NCBI RefSeq assembly: GCF_013387465.1
Contig: NZ_VYGV01000006.1
Coordinates: forward strand, 653,638 to 717,637
DNA from: Hydrogenophaga aromaticivorans
GTDB taxonomy: Bacteria; Pseudomonadota; Gammaproteobacteria; Burkholderiales; Burkholderiaceae_C
Direction: 5' to 3'
Length of the DNA stretch: 64,000 nt
The position numbers were made by a program, and so were the translations under genes. Below the pieces are notes generated by a model, which worked only from the letters and a program-made list of their open reading frames with translations, was not told where the DNA came from and did no database searches. Shown here piece after piece: positions 52,117 through 61,950 of this stretch (positions are counted from its first letter, which is position 1; each line of letters opens with the position of its first letter).

Positions 52117-52229
52117 TTTGGGCTGGGATGGCCTGGGACGGCCTGAAATCACTTTGGACGCAAGTTGTTGATTTGTAAAGGCTCTATGGATGGCAAGTTG
52201 TATCAGGAAGTCCCGTATAATCCCATCCC

Positions 52230-52280
52230 GACGGACTGTTAATCCGCAGGTCCCTGGTTCGAGTCCAGGTCGGGGAGCCA
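52230..52280 (+). tRNA. 3' fragment of a tRNA-Asn (GTT) gene, probable attachment site
   Basis: From the anticodon arm (CGGACTGTTAATCCG, anticodon GTT) through the T-arm (CCCTGGTTCGAGTCCAGG) to the acceptor strand and CCA the sequence is a normal tRNA-Asn. The 5' third is missing: no D-arm and no matching TCCCCGA acceptor strand precede it; instead there is unrelated sequence with a TATAAT. It is best read as the part of a tRNA gene displaced by integration, so it would not give a functional tRNA. Confidence 0.8.
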
Positions 52281-52298
52281 GAAATTCGAAATCGAATC

Positions 52299-52333
52299 AA
52301 GCACTTGAGTCTCACGACCCAAGTGCTTTTTTC
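52299..52333 (+). terminator. Rho-independent terminator of the original tRNA-Asn gene
   Basis: A 9-bp stem AAGCACTTG/CAAGTGCTT with a 12-base loop is followed by a run of T. It stands 19 bp after the tRNA fragment, where a native tRNA terminator belongs. Confidence 0.85.
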
Positions 52334-52348
52334 TTGCCTGATGGCGAT

Positions 52349-53011
52349 TCAGTTCGCAGCAAAACAATAGAACAGCCCTGCCCCTCCGGTGGCCTTGAGC
52401 GCGTCCATGCCGCAACCCCGTGTGCCGTGCGACGCGTTCCACGACTTGGCGGGCGCGGAGTCGTCCAGGCCCATGCGGTCGTGGTGACCAACGACGGCAG
52501 ACCCAGCGCCGCTCTGGCTCCAGTTGCCACAGGTCGTGTCACCCGACGCCATGGCCACACGCCCGTCCGGTGCCGATCCCGTCAGGATGTCGTGCATGTT
52601 GACCGGGTCACCCCGGCCGCTGATGACCTCGCCTTTTTCGGTCAGCGCCGTCTGCTTGTTGAGCATGTTGGTTCCATGCAGTTCGTCCACGCTGGCCGCC
52701 ACCAGCGCGCCCTTGGCGTTGTGCCAGGGTCCACGGCCGATGCGGTCGCGGGCGTTCACGGCGGGGCTTCCGCCACTCGCTGTGGCACTGAGGTAGGCAC
52801 GCCAGTTCTTGCCACCCGCATTGACCGCAGCGGCGAGCTTCTCGCAATAGGCATCGGCGCCCGCCAGCCCACCGAGGTCTGCGCCCTGACCCGGGTTGGC
52901 ACTGGTCAGAAAAAAGCTCATCGCGTTTTGCGACACCGCGGGTGTCGACAGACTCACACCCAGAACAGCCATGGGCAAAAGCAAAACGGCACGTTGGATC
53001 CGAAGTCGCAT
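52349..53011 (-). CDS. Exported lectin/endostatin-like protein
   Basis: 220 residues from the ATG at 53011, with AAGGAG upstream; the 53074 start only adds untranslated-looking residues. A signal peptide ends near PAVS. The mature part has FFLTSANPGQGADLGGLAGADAYCEKLA, NWRAYLSATA and DDSAPAKSWNASHGTRGCGM, a pattern shared with the small secreted family related to the collagen XV/XVIII endostatin (C-type lectin-like) fold. Cysteines are paired in number for disulfides. Its function is unknown. It is the first core-side gene right of the island edge. Confidence 0.75.
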   Translation of the reverse strand: MRLRIQRAVLLLPMAVLGVSLSTPAVSQNAMSFFLTSANPGQGADLGGLAGADAYCEKLAAAVNAGGKNWRAYLSATASGGSPAVNARDRIGRGPWHNAKGALVAASVDELHGTNMLNKQTALTEKGEVISGRGDPVNMHDILTGSAPDGRVAMASGDTTCGNWSQSGAGSAVVGHHDRMGLDDSAPAKSWNASHGTRGCGMDALKATGGAGLFYCFAAN

Positions 53012-53157
53012 GACAGTCTCCTTTTGTTGACGTCGCAGACAGCTCGACGCGAGGCACAACATACTCCGACCCATTGGTCAGTTCAAGAAACCACACGGTT
53101 CGTCGGTACACTGCAAAACATAAGGGGGCTTCAGCACCCTACCCGACAAGAAGCTCC

Positions 53158-53529
53158 ATGCCCCTCCTGCTCAAGACATCGTTCTGGCTCAGCACCATGG
53201 CGGTGGTCGTGCTGTCCCTGCTGCCGGTGGCCTACCTGCCACCACAAAGCTTCGACATCTGGGACAAGACCCAGCACGCCGCAGGCTTTCTCGTCCTCGC
53301 GGTGCTGGGACTGGCGGCGTATCCCGCCACCCCGGTCCTGCGAGTGTGTCTGGGTTTGCTGCTGCTGGGGGGCGCGATCGAGTTCGCCCAGTCAGCCACG
53401 GGCTGGCGACAGGGTGATCTGCTTGACCTGCTGGCCGACGCGGTGGGCATTGTGCTCGGTGGTGGCCTGAGCTGGCCGTTGCGCCGGCTGCTCGCTGCGG
53501 CTTCCCGCCATGTCCGACACCAGGGTTGA
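53158..53529 (+). CDS. VanZ-like membrane protein
   Basis: 123 residues from the ATG at 53158. Three to four membrane spans and the VanZ-like core DIWDKTQHAAGFLVLAVLG and GAIEFAQSATGWRQGDLLDLLADAVG are visible; the DKxxH and DxxxN/D-type residues are the conserved part. The role of these proteins outside glycopeptide resistance is not known. It lies 48 bp upstream of aat on the same strand. Confidence 0.85.
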   Translation: MPLLLKTSFWLSTMAVVVLSLLPVAYLPPQSFDIWDKTQHAAGFLVLAVLGLAAYPATPVLRVCLGLLLLGGAIEFAQSATGWRQGDLLDLLADAVGIVLGGGLSWPLRRLLAAASRHVRHQG

Positions 53530-53577
53530 TGGCAGGTTCTCCGCCAGCAGGTGAAAACGGCGAAGCACAATAGCGGC

Positions 53578-54348
53578 ATGTCGTCTTCACCCACCTTGCC
53601 CGCACTGCCCTGGCTTGAACCCGGTGACGTTTTCCCCCCGGTTGAACAAGCCTGGGGACCTGCCGATCCGGCCCCCGGTCTATTGGCCGCCGGTGGCGTG
53701 CTGGACGTGCCGACGCTGGTCGCCGCCTATTCCCAGGGCATCTTCCCCTGGTACAGCGCCGGACAGCCCATCTTGTGGTGGAGCACCGATCCGCGCATGG
53801 TGCTGCACTGCCATGCCGTGCGGCTGCACCGCTCCCTGCGCAAGACGATCCACAAGCTGTTGCTGCAAGGCCGGCTGGAAGTTCGTTTCGACAGCGCTTT
53901 TGACCGGGTGATCCAGGCCTGCGCCCACATTCCCCGCGAGGGTCAAAACGGGACCTGGATCGTGCCCGCCATGGTGCAGGCTTACATCCAGCTGCATCGG
54001 GCGGGCCGGGCGCACAGCGTAGAGACTTGGATCGATGGTGAGCTCGTCGGCGGTCTGTACTGCGTGAACCTGGGCGCCATGGTGTTTGGCGAGTCCATGT
54101 TCTGCCGCCAGAGCGATGCATCCAAGATTGCACTGATGGCGCTGGTGTCGTTCTGCCGGGCGCAGGACATTCCCCTGATCGACTGCCAGCAGGACACGCC
54201 CCACCTCTCGTCTCTGGGCGGACAGTTGATGCCGCGCGAAGTCTTCAGCCGGCACCTGCAACAGGCCACGCCGCAACCGGCGCCGGTTTGGCGCTTCGAG
54301 CCCGTATACTGGAAACACCTCCTCTCCGAAGACGGCGAACGAGCGTGA
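53578..54348 (+). CDS. aat: Leucyl/phenylalanyl-tRNA-protein transferase
   Basis: 256 residues; adds Leu or Phe from aminoacyl-tRNA to proteins with N-terminal Arg or Lys, marking them for ClpAP. The family block [27 protein letters not shown] with [12 protein letters not shown], then [21 protein letters not shown] and [18 protein letters not shown], is intact. The ATG at 53578 begins [13 protein letters not shown]. It overlaps the next gene by GTGA. The pair forms the N-degron addition module. Confidence 0.97.
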   Translation: MSSSPTLPALPWLEPGDVFPPVEQAWGPADPAPGLLAAGGVLDVPTLVAAYSQGIFPWYSAGQPILWWSTDPRMVLHCHAVRLHRSLRKTIHKLLLQGRLEVRFDSAFDRVIQACAHIPREGQNGTWIVPAMVQAYIQLHRAGRAHSVETWIDGELVGGLYCVNLGAMVFGESMFCRQSDASKIALMALVSFCRAQDIPLIDCQQDTPHLSSLGGQLMPREVFSRHLQQATPQPAPVWRFEPVYWKHLLSEDGERA

Positions 54349-55082
54349 CCCACCTCAAAGAACTTCCACTGCAGGCGCTGCAGTTTTACGCCACGGCACC
54401 GTACCCGTGCAGTTACCTGGCGGGCCGCATGGCCCGCTCACAGGTCGCCACCCCCAGCCACCTGATCCACAACGATGCCTATTCGGATCTCGTGACGCAC
54501 GGTTTTCGCCGCAGCGGCATGTTCACCTACCGCCCGAACTGTGATGACTGCAAGGCCTGCGTTCCCCTACGCTTGCCGGTGGCCCAGTTCAAGCCCAGTC
54601 GCAGCCAGCGCCGCAGCCGGGCGACCCACGCCCAGTTGCAGACCCGGGTGCTCAAGCTCTGCTTCATCCCCGAACATTACCAGCTGTACTTGCGTTACCA
54701 GAACAGCCGCCATGCGGGCGGCGGCATGGACCACGACAGCATCGACCAGTACACCCAGTTCCTGCTGCAGAGCCGGGTCAATTCGCGTCTCGTCGAGTTC
54801 TATGAACCGGCGGTCAGCGGCCGTCCGGCCCGGCTCAAGATGGTGTCCATCGTGGACGTTCTCAACGATGGCCTCTCGGCGGTCTACACCTTCTACGAAC
54901 CCGACGACAAGGCGAGCTATGGCACCTACAGCGTGCTTTGGCAAATCGAACAGGCCCGATCCCTCGGCCTGCCCCATGTGTACCTGGGTTACTGGATCGC
55001 GCAGAGCAGCAAGATGAGCTACAAGGCGGGCTTTCGGCCACACGAAGTCCTGCTCAACGGCACCTGGGTCCCGGTTGCCTGA
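54345..55082 (+). CDS. bpt: Aspartate/glutamate leucyltransferase (arginyl-tRNA-protein transferase family)
   Basis: 245 residues from a GTG at 54345 overlapping the aat stop. It has [45 protein letters not shown] with the conserved cysteines of the ATE N-terminal domain, and [15 protein letters not shown] and [21 protein letters not shown] in the C-terminal domain. In bacteria this short form (Bpt) adds leucine to N-terminal Asp/Glu. No terminator is obvious before the IclR gene, which has its own start region. Confidence 0.95.
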   Translation: MTHLKELPLQALQFYATAPYPCSYLAGRMARSQVATPSHLIHNDAYSDLVTHGFRRSGMFTYRPNCDDCKACVPLRLPVAQFKPSRSQRRSRATHAQLQTRVLKLCFIPEHYQLYLRYQNSRHAGGGMDHDSIDQYTQFLLQSRVNSRLVEFYEPAVSGRPARLKMVSIVDVLNDGLSAVYTFYEPDDKASYGTYSVLWQIEQARSLGLPHVYLGYWIAQSSKMSYKAGFRPHEVLLNGTWVPVA

Positions 55083-55174
55083 TCGCCTGGCAACCGACCG
55101 CACCCGCGGCGGGTGATTGCACATTCGCGCCACGCAATTTCATCTTGTAAAATACAGGTCAACCTCTTGCTGCC

Positions 55175-55978
55175 ATGACCAAACGTTCAGACTCCCTCCC
55201 CAGCACGCCAACCGTCCAGGTGATCGAGCGCATGTTCAACCTCCTCGAAGTGCTGGCAGCACGCGAAGAGCCTGTTTCACTCAAGGACATCAGCGAAAAG
55301 ACGGGGCTCCATCCTTCCACCGCCCACCGCATCCTCAACGACCTCACGATCGGCCGTTTCGTCGACCGGCCCGAGGCGGGCAGTTACCGACTGGGCATGC
55401 GGCTGCTCGAGTTGGGCAATCTGGTCAAGGCGCGCCTGAGCGTGCGCGACGCAGCGCTCGCTCCCATGCGCGAGCTGCACAAATTGATCCAGCAGCCGGT
55501 CAACCTGAGCGTGCGCCAGGGCGACGAAATCGTGTATGTGGAACGCGCCTACAGCGAACGCTCGGGCATGCAAGTCGTGCGCGCCATCGGTGGTCGTGCG
55601 CCCCTGCACCTGACGTCGGTGGGAAAACTCTTCCTGGCGGCCGATGACCCCCAGCGCGTTCGCGCCTACGCCGCGCGCACCGGCTTGGCCGGCAACACGC
55701 GCAACAGCCTGACGCAGCTGGCCACGCTGGAACGTGAACTCACGCAGTGTCGCCAGGCCGGACTGGCCAGGGACAACGAAGAGCTTGAACTCGGCGTGCG
55801 CTGCATGGCAGCAGGCATCTACGACGACCAATGCAAACTGGTGGCAGGGTTGTCGATTTCTGCGCCCGCCGACCGCATCGACGAAAGCTGGGTTCCGAAG
55901 CTGCGTGCAACCGCCGCCGACATCTCGGTCTCTCTGGGTTGCCCGAAGGCAACGGCTACCATCGCCAACAACCGTTGA
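55175..55978 (+). CDS. IclR-family transcriptional regulator
   Basis: 267 residues. The winged helix is VQVIERMFNLLEVLAAREEPVSLKDISEKTGLHPSTAHRILNDL; the effector domain has YVERAYSERSGMQVVRAIGGRAPLHLTSVGKLFLA and LGVRCMAAGIYDDQCKLVAGLSISAPADRI. The effector is unknown and no catabolic genes are adjacent. A strong terminator follows at 55993-56027. Confidence 0.94.
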   Translation: MTKRSDSLPSTPTVQVIERMFNLLEVLAAREEPVSLKDISEKTGLHPSTAHRILNDLTIGRFVDRPEAGSYRLGMRLLELGNLVKARLSVRDAALAPMRELHKLIQQPVNLSVRQGDEIVYVERAYSERSGMQVVRAIGGRAPLHLTSVGKLFLAADDPQRVRAYAARTGLAGNTRNSLTQLATLERELTQCRQAGLARDNEELELGVRCMAAGIYDDQCKLVAGLSISAPADRIDESWVPKLRATAADISVSLGCPKATATIANNR

Positions 55979-55992
55979 CCTTACAAAAGCAA

Positions 55993-56027
55993 AAAAGAGG
56001 GACCCCGCAAAGGGTCCCTCTTTTTTT
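55993..56027 (+). terminator. Strong Rho-independent terminator after the IclR gene
   Basis: Stem AAGAGGGACCC/GGGTCCCTCTT with a short loop and seven T on the plus-strand side and an A-run on the other, so it can stop transcripts from both the IclR gene and the convergent PBP7 gene. Confidence 0.93.
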
Positions 56028-56048
56028 GTTTGGCTACAGGTAGATCGA

Positions 56049-57296
56049 TCAGCCTTGCGGTCTGCTGGCCATCACTCGCTGGCTGGCGCCTTGGGCCTCG
56101 ACCCAGTGGCGGACCCGTTCAGCATCCTGCGCCCGACCGAATTTACCGGCCGAATCCAGGAAGACCATGATGAGCTTGCGACCGCTCACCTTGGCCTGCA
56201 TCACCAGACAACGCCCGGCTTCCGATATGTAGCCGGTTTTTTGCAGACCGATGTCCCAATCCGGGTTGCGGATCAGGCGGTTCGAGTTGTTGAACTGCAG
56301 GGTGCGGTTGCCCAGCTCCAGCAGGTGGCTGGGCGATGTGGAAAGGTCGCGAAGGATCGGGCGCTCATAAGCCACCGACACCAGTGTGGCCAGATCGCGG
56401 GCACTGGACTGGTTCTGGCTCATCAATCCGGTAGGCTCGACGTAGCGTGTGTCCATCATGCCCAGATCACGGGCCTTGGCGTTCATCAGTCGGACAAAAT
56501 GCGCCAGACCGCCAGGGTAGGTGCGCCCCAAGGCATTGGCCGCCCGGTTTTCACTGGACATCAGCGCCAGGTGCATCATTTCACCGCGGCTCAGCGTGGT
56601 GCCCACGGCCAGACGGGATCGGCTGCCCTTGTGGGTGTCCACATCATCCTGTGTGATGGTGATCATTTCGTCCATCGGCAGGTTGGCATCGGCGATCACC
56701 AGGCCCGTCATCAATTTGGTCAGCGAAGCAATGGGCAACACCGCCGAATCGTTCTTGCTGAACAGCACTTCGCCCGTGTCCTGGTCCATCACCAGCGCCA
56801 CGCTGGAGTTGAGTTCCAGTGGGTCGTTCACTGAACGCAAACCCAGACGCTCACCGGTGGACAGGCTCGGAAGGCTCGCCACACGGACCATGCTGGAGCG
56901 GCTTGCCCGCGGGTACGCCGCAAGCTGCATGCTGCCCTTGTTGCTGCGCGCCAGACGACTGGCCTTGCGCGCCTCAAGGCGACGGGCCGTGGCCGTCATC
57001 GGCGTCTTGGCCAGCCTGCGCGCCTCCAGGCGCTGGATCTGGCGGGCCTCTTCACGGCTAAGCCGCTTCCCCTTGGTCGCCACCACCTGTTTGCGCGGCA
57101 CTTTGACCACAGAGATCTTCCGGGTCGTCGATTTCTTGCGCTCGACCACCTTGGTGGCCACCGGCTTTTTGCTCTTTCCGGACTGCTTTCGTTCAGAGGC
57201 AGCCTGACCACTCATCGGCATGAGCAATGCAGCAGCCAGCACCGTACAGACGGCAATCTGCAAGGTTTTCTGAAAGCAGTCGGGGAAATAAGTCAT
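56049..57296 (-). CDS. pbpG: D-alanyl-D-alanine endopeptidase (PBP7-type)
   Basis: 415 residues. A signal peptide ends near SGQA. Residues about 35-130 form an unusually long, Lys/Arg-rich linker (KSKKPVATKVVERKK, EARRLAKTPMTATARRLEAR) absent from the typical protein of about 310 residues. The S11 peptidase domain has all three penicillin-binding motifs: SLTK in ASLTKLMTG, SEN in SSENRAANA and KTG in QKTGYI. It trims peptidoglycan cross-bridges in the periplasm. A promoter is seen upstream. Confidence 0.93.
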   Translation of the reverse strand: MTYFPDCFQKTLQIAVCTVLAAALLMPMSGQAASERKQSGKSKKPVATKVVERKKSTTRKISVVKVPRKQVVATKGKRLSREEARQIQRLEARRLAKTPMTATARRLEARKASRLARSNKGSMQLAAYPRASRSSMVRVASLPSLSTGERLGLRSVNDPLELNSSVALVMDQDTGEVLFSKNDSAVLPIASLTKLMTGLVIADANLPMDEMITITQDDVDTHKGSRSRLAVGTTLSRGEMMHLALMSSENRAANALGRTYPGGLAHFVRLMNAKARDLGMMDTRYVEPTGLMSQNQSSARDLATLVSVAYERPILRDLSTSPSHLLELGNRTLQFNNSNRLIRNPDWDIGLQKTGYISEAGRCLVMQAKVSGRKLIMVFLDSAGKFGRAQDAERVRHWVEAQGASQRVMASRPQG

Positions 57297-57331
57297 CGCT
57301 CCACTCCAGCGCGCGGGTTGTGCTGGAGCGG

Positions 57332-57360
57332 AGTATATGAGATGTCAAAAAAACTAGCAA
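57332..57360 (-). promoter_or_regulatory. Promoter of the PBP7-type peptidase gene
   Basis: On the minus strand a -35 TTGCTA (57355-57360) and a -10 TATACT (57332-57337) are separated by 17 bp, about 36 bp from the start codon. A TTGACA lies in the spacer but is too close to the -10. Confidence 0.6.
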
Positions 57361-57471
57361 TATCAAAAACTTGCGACATCTTCTTCAGTGAACGGTGGAA
57401 CAGGTGCTACTTTTGGTATCTGTTTCACGCATATCACCTGGCTTTGTTACAAGTCCTTGATTCCATTGGAT

Positions 57472-59013
57472 TTAACCCTGAGCCGCAACCTTGTCGGATT
57501 TGTTTTCCAGCTTGTTGAGCGCGCTCAGATAGGCCTTGGCCGACGCCACAACGATGTCCGGGTCGGCTCCCACGCCGTTGACCACCCGCCCGCTGTGCTG
57601 CAGACGCACCGTCACTTCGCCCTGACTTTCGGTCGAACCACTCGTGATGGCATTGACCGAATACAGCACCAGCTCGGCCCCGCTCTTGACGTGGCTTTCG
57701 ATGGCTTTGAGCGAAGCATCCACCGGCCCGTTGCCGTCGGAGATGCCCTGGTATTCCTTGCCTGCGATGGTGAATACCACCTCAGCGTGCGGGCGCTCCC
57801 CCGTTTCGCTGCGCTGGGAAAGGGAAACCAGCCCGTACTGCTCTTTTTCAGCGCTCACGCTCTCATCGCTGCACAGCGCCAGGATGTCCTCGTCGAAGAT
57901 CTCGCTCTTGCGGTCAGCCAGTTCCTTGAACGCGGCGAAAGCGGTGTTGATCTCACTCTCCGACTCCATCTCGATGCCGAGCTCCTGAAGGCGTTGCTTG
58001 AAGGCGTTGCGACCTGAGAGCTTGCCCAACACGATCTTGTTGGCGGCCCAGCCCACGTCCTCGGCGCGCATGATTTCGTAGGTATCGCGTGCCTTGAGCA
58101 CCCCGTCCTGGTGGATGCCGCTGGCGTGCGCAAAGGCATTCGCCCCCACCACCGCCTTGTTGGGCTGCACCACAAAACCAGTGGTCTGGCTGACCATGCG
58201 GCTGGCTGGCACGATCTGCGTGGTGTCCACACCCACATCGAGGTTGAAATAGTCGCGGCGCGTGCGCACCGCCATCACGACCTCCTCCAGCGAGCAATTG
58301 CCCGCGCGCTCACCCAGACCGTTGATGGTGCACTCGACCTGGCGCGCACCGCCAATCTTCACACCGGCCAGCGAATTGGCCACGGCCATGCCGAGGTCGT
58401 TGTGGCAATGCACCGACCAGATGGCTTTGTCGGAGTTCGGCACGCGCTCACGCAGACTGCGGATGAACTCGCCATACAGCTCGGGAATGGCGTAGCCCAC
58501 GGTGTCCGGGATATTGAGTGTGGTGGCTCCTTCCTTGATCACCGCTTCGAGCACACGGCAGAGAAAATCCGGGTCGCTGCGGTAGCCATCTTCAGGGCTG
58601 AACTCGATGTCGGCACACAGGTTGCGGGCAAAACGCACCGACTGGATGGCTTGCTCCAGCACCTGCTCGGGCGTCATGCGCAGCTTCTTCTCCATGTGCA
58701 ACGGACTGGTCGCAATGAAGGTGTGGATGCGGGCGCTGTTGGCACCCTTGAGGGCCTCGGCCGCACGGGCAATGTCGCGGTCATTGGCACGGGCCAGCGA
58801 GCACACCGTGGAATCCTTGATGGTGTTGGCAATGGCATGCACACAATCAAAGTCACCATTGGAGCTGGCGGCAAAACCAGCTTCGATCACGTCAACCTTC
58901 AGGCGCTCCAGCTGGCGCGCAATGCGCAGCTTCTCGTCCTTGGTCATGGACGCGCCGGGCGACTGCTCGCCGTCACGCAAGGTGGTGTCAAAAATGATGA
59001 GCTTGTCCGTCAT
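57472..59013 (-). CDS. leuA: 2-isopropylmalate synthase
   Basis: 513 residues, first enzyme of leucine synthesis: acetyl-CoA plus 2-oxoisovalerate to 2-isopropylmalate. The start [20 protein letters not shown] at 59013 gives the family N-terminus; the longer frame reads through the attenuator. Present are [23 protein letters not shown] (metal-binding HxH), [17 protein letters not shown] and [13 protein letters not shown], followed by the C-terminal LeuA allosteric domain with [22 protein letters not shown]. Regulated by the leader-peptide attenuator upstream. Confidence 0.97.
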   Translation of the reverse strand: MTDKLIIFDTTLRDGEQSPGASMTKDEKLRIARQLERLKVDVIEAGFAASSNGDFDCVHAIANTIKDSTVCSLARANDRDIARAAEALKGANSARIHTFIATSPLHMEKKLRMTPEQVLEQAIQSVRFARNLCADIEFSPEDGYRSDPDFLCRVLEAVIKEGATTLNIPDTVGYAIPELYGEFIRSLRERVPNSDKAIWSVHCHNDLGMAVANSLAGVKIGGARQVECTINGLGERAGNCSLEEVVMAVRTRRDYFNLDVGVDTTQIVPASRMVSQTTGFVVQPNKAVVGANAFAHASGIHQDGVLKARDTYEIMRAEDVGWAANKIVLGKLSGRNAFKQRLQELGIEMESESEINTAFAAFKELADRKSEIFDEDILALCSDESVSAEKEQYGLVSLSQRSETGERPHAEVVFTIAGKEYQGISDGNGPVDASLKAIESHVKSGAELVLYSVNAITSGSTESQGEVTVRLQHSGRVVNGVGADPDIVVASAKAYLSALNKLENKSDKVAAQG

Positions 59014-59064
59014 GTGATTCTCCGGTGGGTTGCCTCGTGGGCAGCGCTTGAAAAAACCCGCAGT

Positions 59065-59104
59065 CCAAAACAAAACGGCCCGCTGCGGGTGCAAACGGGC
59101 CGTT
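59065..59104 (-). terminator. Attenuator hairpin in front of leuA
   Basis: On the minus strand a 9-bp stem AACGGCCCG/CGGGCCGTT is followed by TTGTTTTG. A second hairpin can form from the loop segment ACCCGCAG and CTGCGGGT further on (ending in six T, to about 59051). The two cannot form together, which suits an attenuation switch. Confidence 0.75.
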
Positions 59105-59123
59105 GTTGGAAATCACTCTCGCG

Positions 59124-59180
59124 TTACCAGACCTGCCCGTGTCGGACACCCAGTAGTAGCGAAAGCGAAACTTGTTTCAT
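59124..59180 (-). CDS. leuL: leuA leader peptide
   Basis: An 18-codon frame, MKQVSLSLLLGVRHGQVW, ends 20 bp before the attenuator stem. It has four leucine codons in six positions (CTT, CTA, CTA, CTG), two of them the rare CTA. Ribosome stalling there under leucine shortage would change the folding of the hairpins downstream. Too short for ordinary gene finders, but position, content and the following terminator make it convincing. Confidence 0.8.
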   Translation of the reverse strand: MKQVSLSLLLGVRHGQVW

Positions 59181-59248
59181 GGCTGGCAATGTATCACAAA
59201 GCCCCGGCGTTCCGCATGGAGGAAAACCATGGGCATCATGCGCGGATC

Positions 59249-60058
59249 CTATTCGTGCAGACCGCGCTCGTCGGGCTCGTCGGTGGAGGTGCTGATGACG
59301 CTGGTCGGGCGTCCCTTGGCCTTGCGCCAGAAGTACATCGCGTAGCCCGACAGTCCATAGACCACAAACAGCCCGAAGAGCACGGTGGGCGGATGGATGT
59401 TGATCACAGCGATGCCCAGAGCCACCAGCACGATGGCGGCGAACGGCACGCTCTTCTTCAGGCTCAGGTCCTTGAAACTGTAGAACGGCACATTGGTCAC
59501 CATCGTCAGGCCCGCATACAGCGTCAGCGCAAACATGGGCCACGTCAGCACGGACCGGTCCAGCTCCAGTTCGGTCGCCAGCCAGATGAAGCCGGCCACG
59601 AGCGCCGCGGCGGCGGGTGAGGGCAAGCCCTGGAAATAGCGTTTGTCCACCACGCCGGTGTTGACGTTGAAACGCGCCAGACGCAGCGCCGCACAGGCGC
59701 AATAGACGAAGGCGGCGATCCAGCCCCAGCGGCCAATGTCCTTGAGCACCCAGACATAGGCCACCAGCCCCGGCGCGGCGCCAAACGACACCATGTCCGA
59801 CAGCGAGTCCATCTGTTCACCGAAGGCGCTCTGGGTATGGGTCATGCGCGCCACGCGGCCGTCCAGGCTGTCCAGCACCATGGCCGCAAAAATGCCCACC
59901 GTGGCCAGATCGAAGCGCCCGTTCATGGCCATGACGATGGCGTAGAACCCGCCGAACAAAGCGGCCAGCGTGATCATGTTGGGCAGCATGTAGATGCCCT
60001 TGCGGCGCCGGGGGATGTCGGCGCTGGGTTCGTTCAGGGGATCGGATCCGTCGTGCAT
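59249..60058 (-). CDS. pssA: CDP-diacylglycerol-serine O-phosphatidyltransferase
   Basis: 269 residues with about seven membrane spans. The CDP-alcohol phosphotransferase motif D-G-x2-A-R-x8-G-x3-D-x3-D is exact in DSLDGRVARMTHTQSAFGEQ followed by MDSLSD. It makes phosphatidylserine, the precursor of phosphatidylethanolamine, from CDP-diacylglycerol and serine. It lies between ilvC and leuA, all on the minus strand, an order common in Burkholderiales. Confidence 0.95.
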   Translation of the reverse strand: MHDGSDPLNEPSADIPRRRKGIYMLPNMITLAALFGGFYAIVMAMNGRFDLATVGIFAAMVLDSLDGRVARMTHTQSAFGEQMDSLSDMVSFGAAPGLVAYVWVLKDIGRWGWIAAFVYCACAALRLARFNVNTGVVDKRYFQGLPSPAAAALVAGFIWLATELELDRSVLTWPMFALTLYAGLTMVTNVPFYSFKDLSLKKSVPFAAIVLVALGIAVINIHPPTVLFGLFVVYGLSGYAMYFWRKAKGRPTSVISTSTDEPDERGLHE

Positions 60059-60132
60059 GGGTGGTTCTTGGCGTCAGCCGCAATGGAGCGCGCAGAGCGC
60101 AGGCTGGCAGTGTAAGCCAGTGCATGGACCCC

Positions 60133-60165
60133 AGAAAACACAAAGGCCACCGAAGTGGCCCTTGT
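60133..60165 (-). terminator. Terminator after ilvC
   Basis: On the minus strand, stem GGCCAC/GTGGCC with a TTCG tetraloop, extended by flanking pairs and followed by TTTGTGTTTT. It separates the ilv operon from pssA. Confidence 0.85.
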
Positions 60166-60182
60166 GCAAGCGGAAAACCAGA

Positions 60183-61349
<1,167 letters not shown>

Positions 61350-61841
61350 CTAAACCCTCAGGATGCGCTCACCCCGACCGATGCCGCAGGAACCGGTGCG
61401 AACCGTTTCCAGAATGGCCGCGCGATCAATGGCTTCCAGAAAAGCGTCGTTCTTGCCCTGGTCGCCGGTGAGTTCGATGGTGTAGCTCTTCTCCGTCACG
61501 TCGATGACGCGGCCACGGAAGATGTCGGCCATGCGCTTCATTTCCTCACGCTCCTTGCCCACCGCGCGCACCTTCACCAGCATGAGCTCACGCTCGGTGT
61601 AGGCGCCTTCGGTCAGGTCCACCACCTTGACGACTTCGATCAGCCGGTTCAGGTGTTTGGTGATCTGCTCGATCACGTCGTCCGAACCGGTGGTCTGGAT
61701 CGTCATGCGCGAGAGGCTGGGGTCTTCCGTGGGCGCCACGGTGAGGGATTCGATGTTGTAGCCCCGCGCGGAGAACAGGCCCACCACGCGCGAGAGCGCA
61801 CCGGGTTCGTTTTCGAGCAGGACAGCGATGATGTGTTTCAT
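61350..61841 (-). CDS. ilvN: Acetolactate synthase small (regulatory) subunit
   Basis: 163 residues from the ATG at 61841. The ACT domain is MKHIIAVLLENEPGALSRVV, with SLTVAPTEDPSLSRMTI, and a C-terminal ALS_ss domain with ELMLVKVRAVGKEREEMKRMADIF and YTIELTGDQGKNDAFLEAI. It binds valine for feedback control and activates the large subunit encoded 109 bp upstream. The name ilvH is used interchangeably. Confidence 0.96.
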   Translation of the reverse strand: MKHIIAVLLENEPGALSRVVGLFSARGYNIESLTVAPTEDPSLSRMTIQTTGSDDVIEQITKHLNRLIEVVKVVDLTEGAYTERELMLVKVRAVGKEREEMKRMADIFRGRVIDVTEKSYTIELTGDQGKNDAFLEAIDRAAILETVRTGSCGIGRGERILRV

Positions 61842-61950
61842 GAATGAGATTCCTCTTTTCTGAGCCCTACCCTGCGCACGGTAATGCGCAGGCTTGGCTG
61901 CAAATAGATTCGTCGAAGGGACTGCCACTCGGGGTGGCAGGGGGAAAAGC

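Noticed and set aside
52200..52280. Intact tRNA-Asn gene
   Set aside because: Upstream of the anticodon arm there is no D-arm and no acceptor strand complementary to TCGGGGA, so only a fragment is present.
52239..52442. Minus-strand frame ending LDSNQGPAD
   Set aside because: This peptide is a well-known artefact of reading antisense through a tRNA 3' end; it covers the tRNA-Asn fragment and its terminator.
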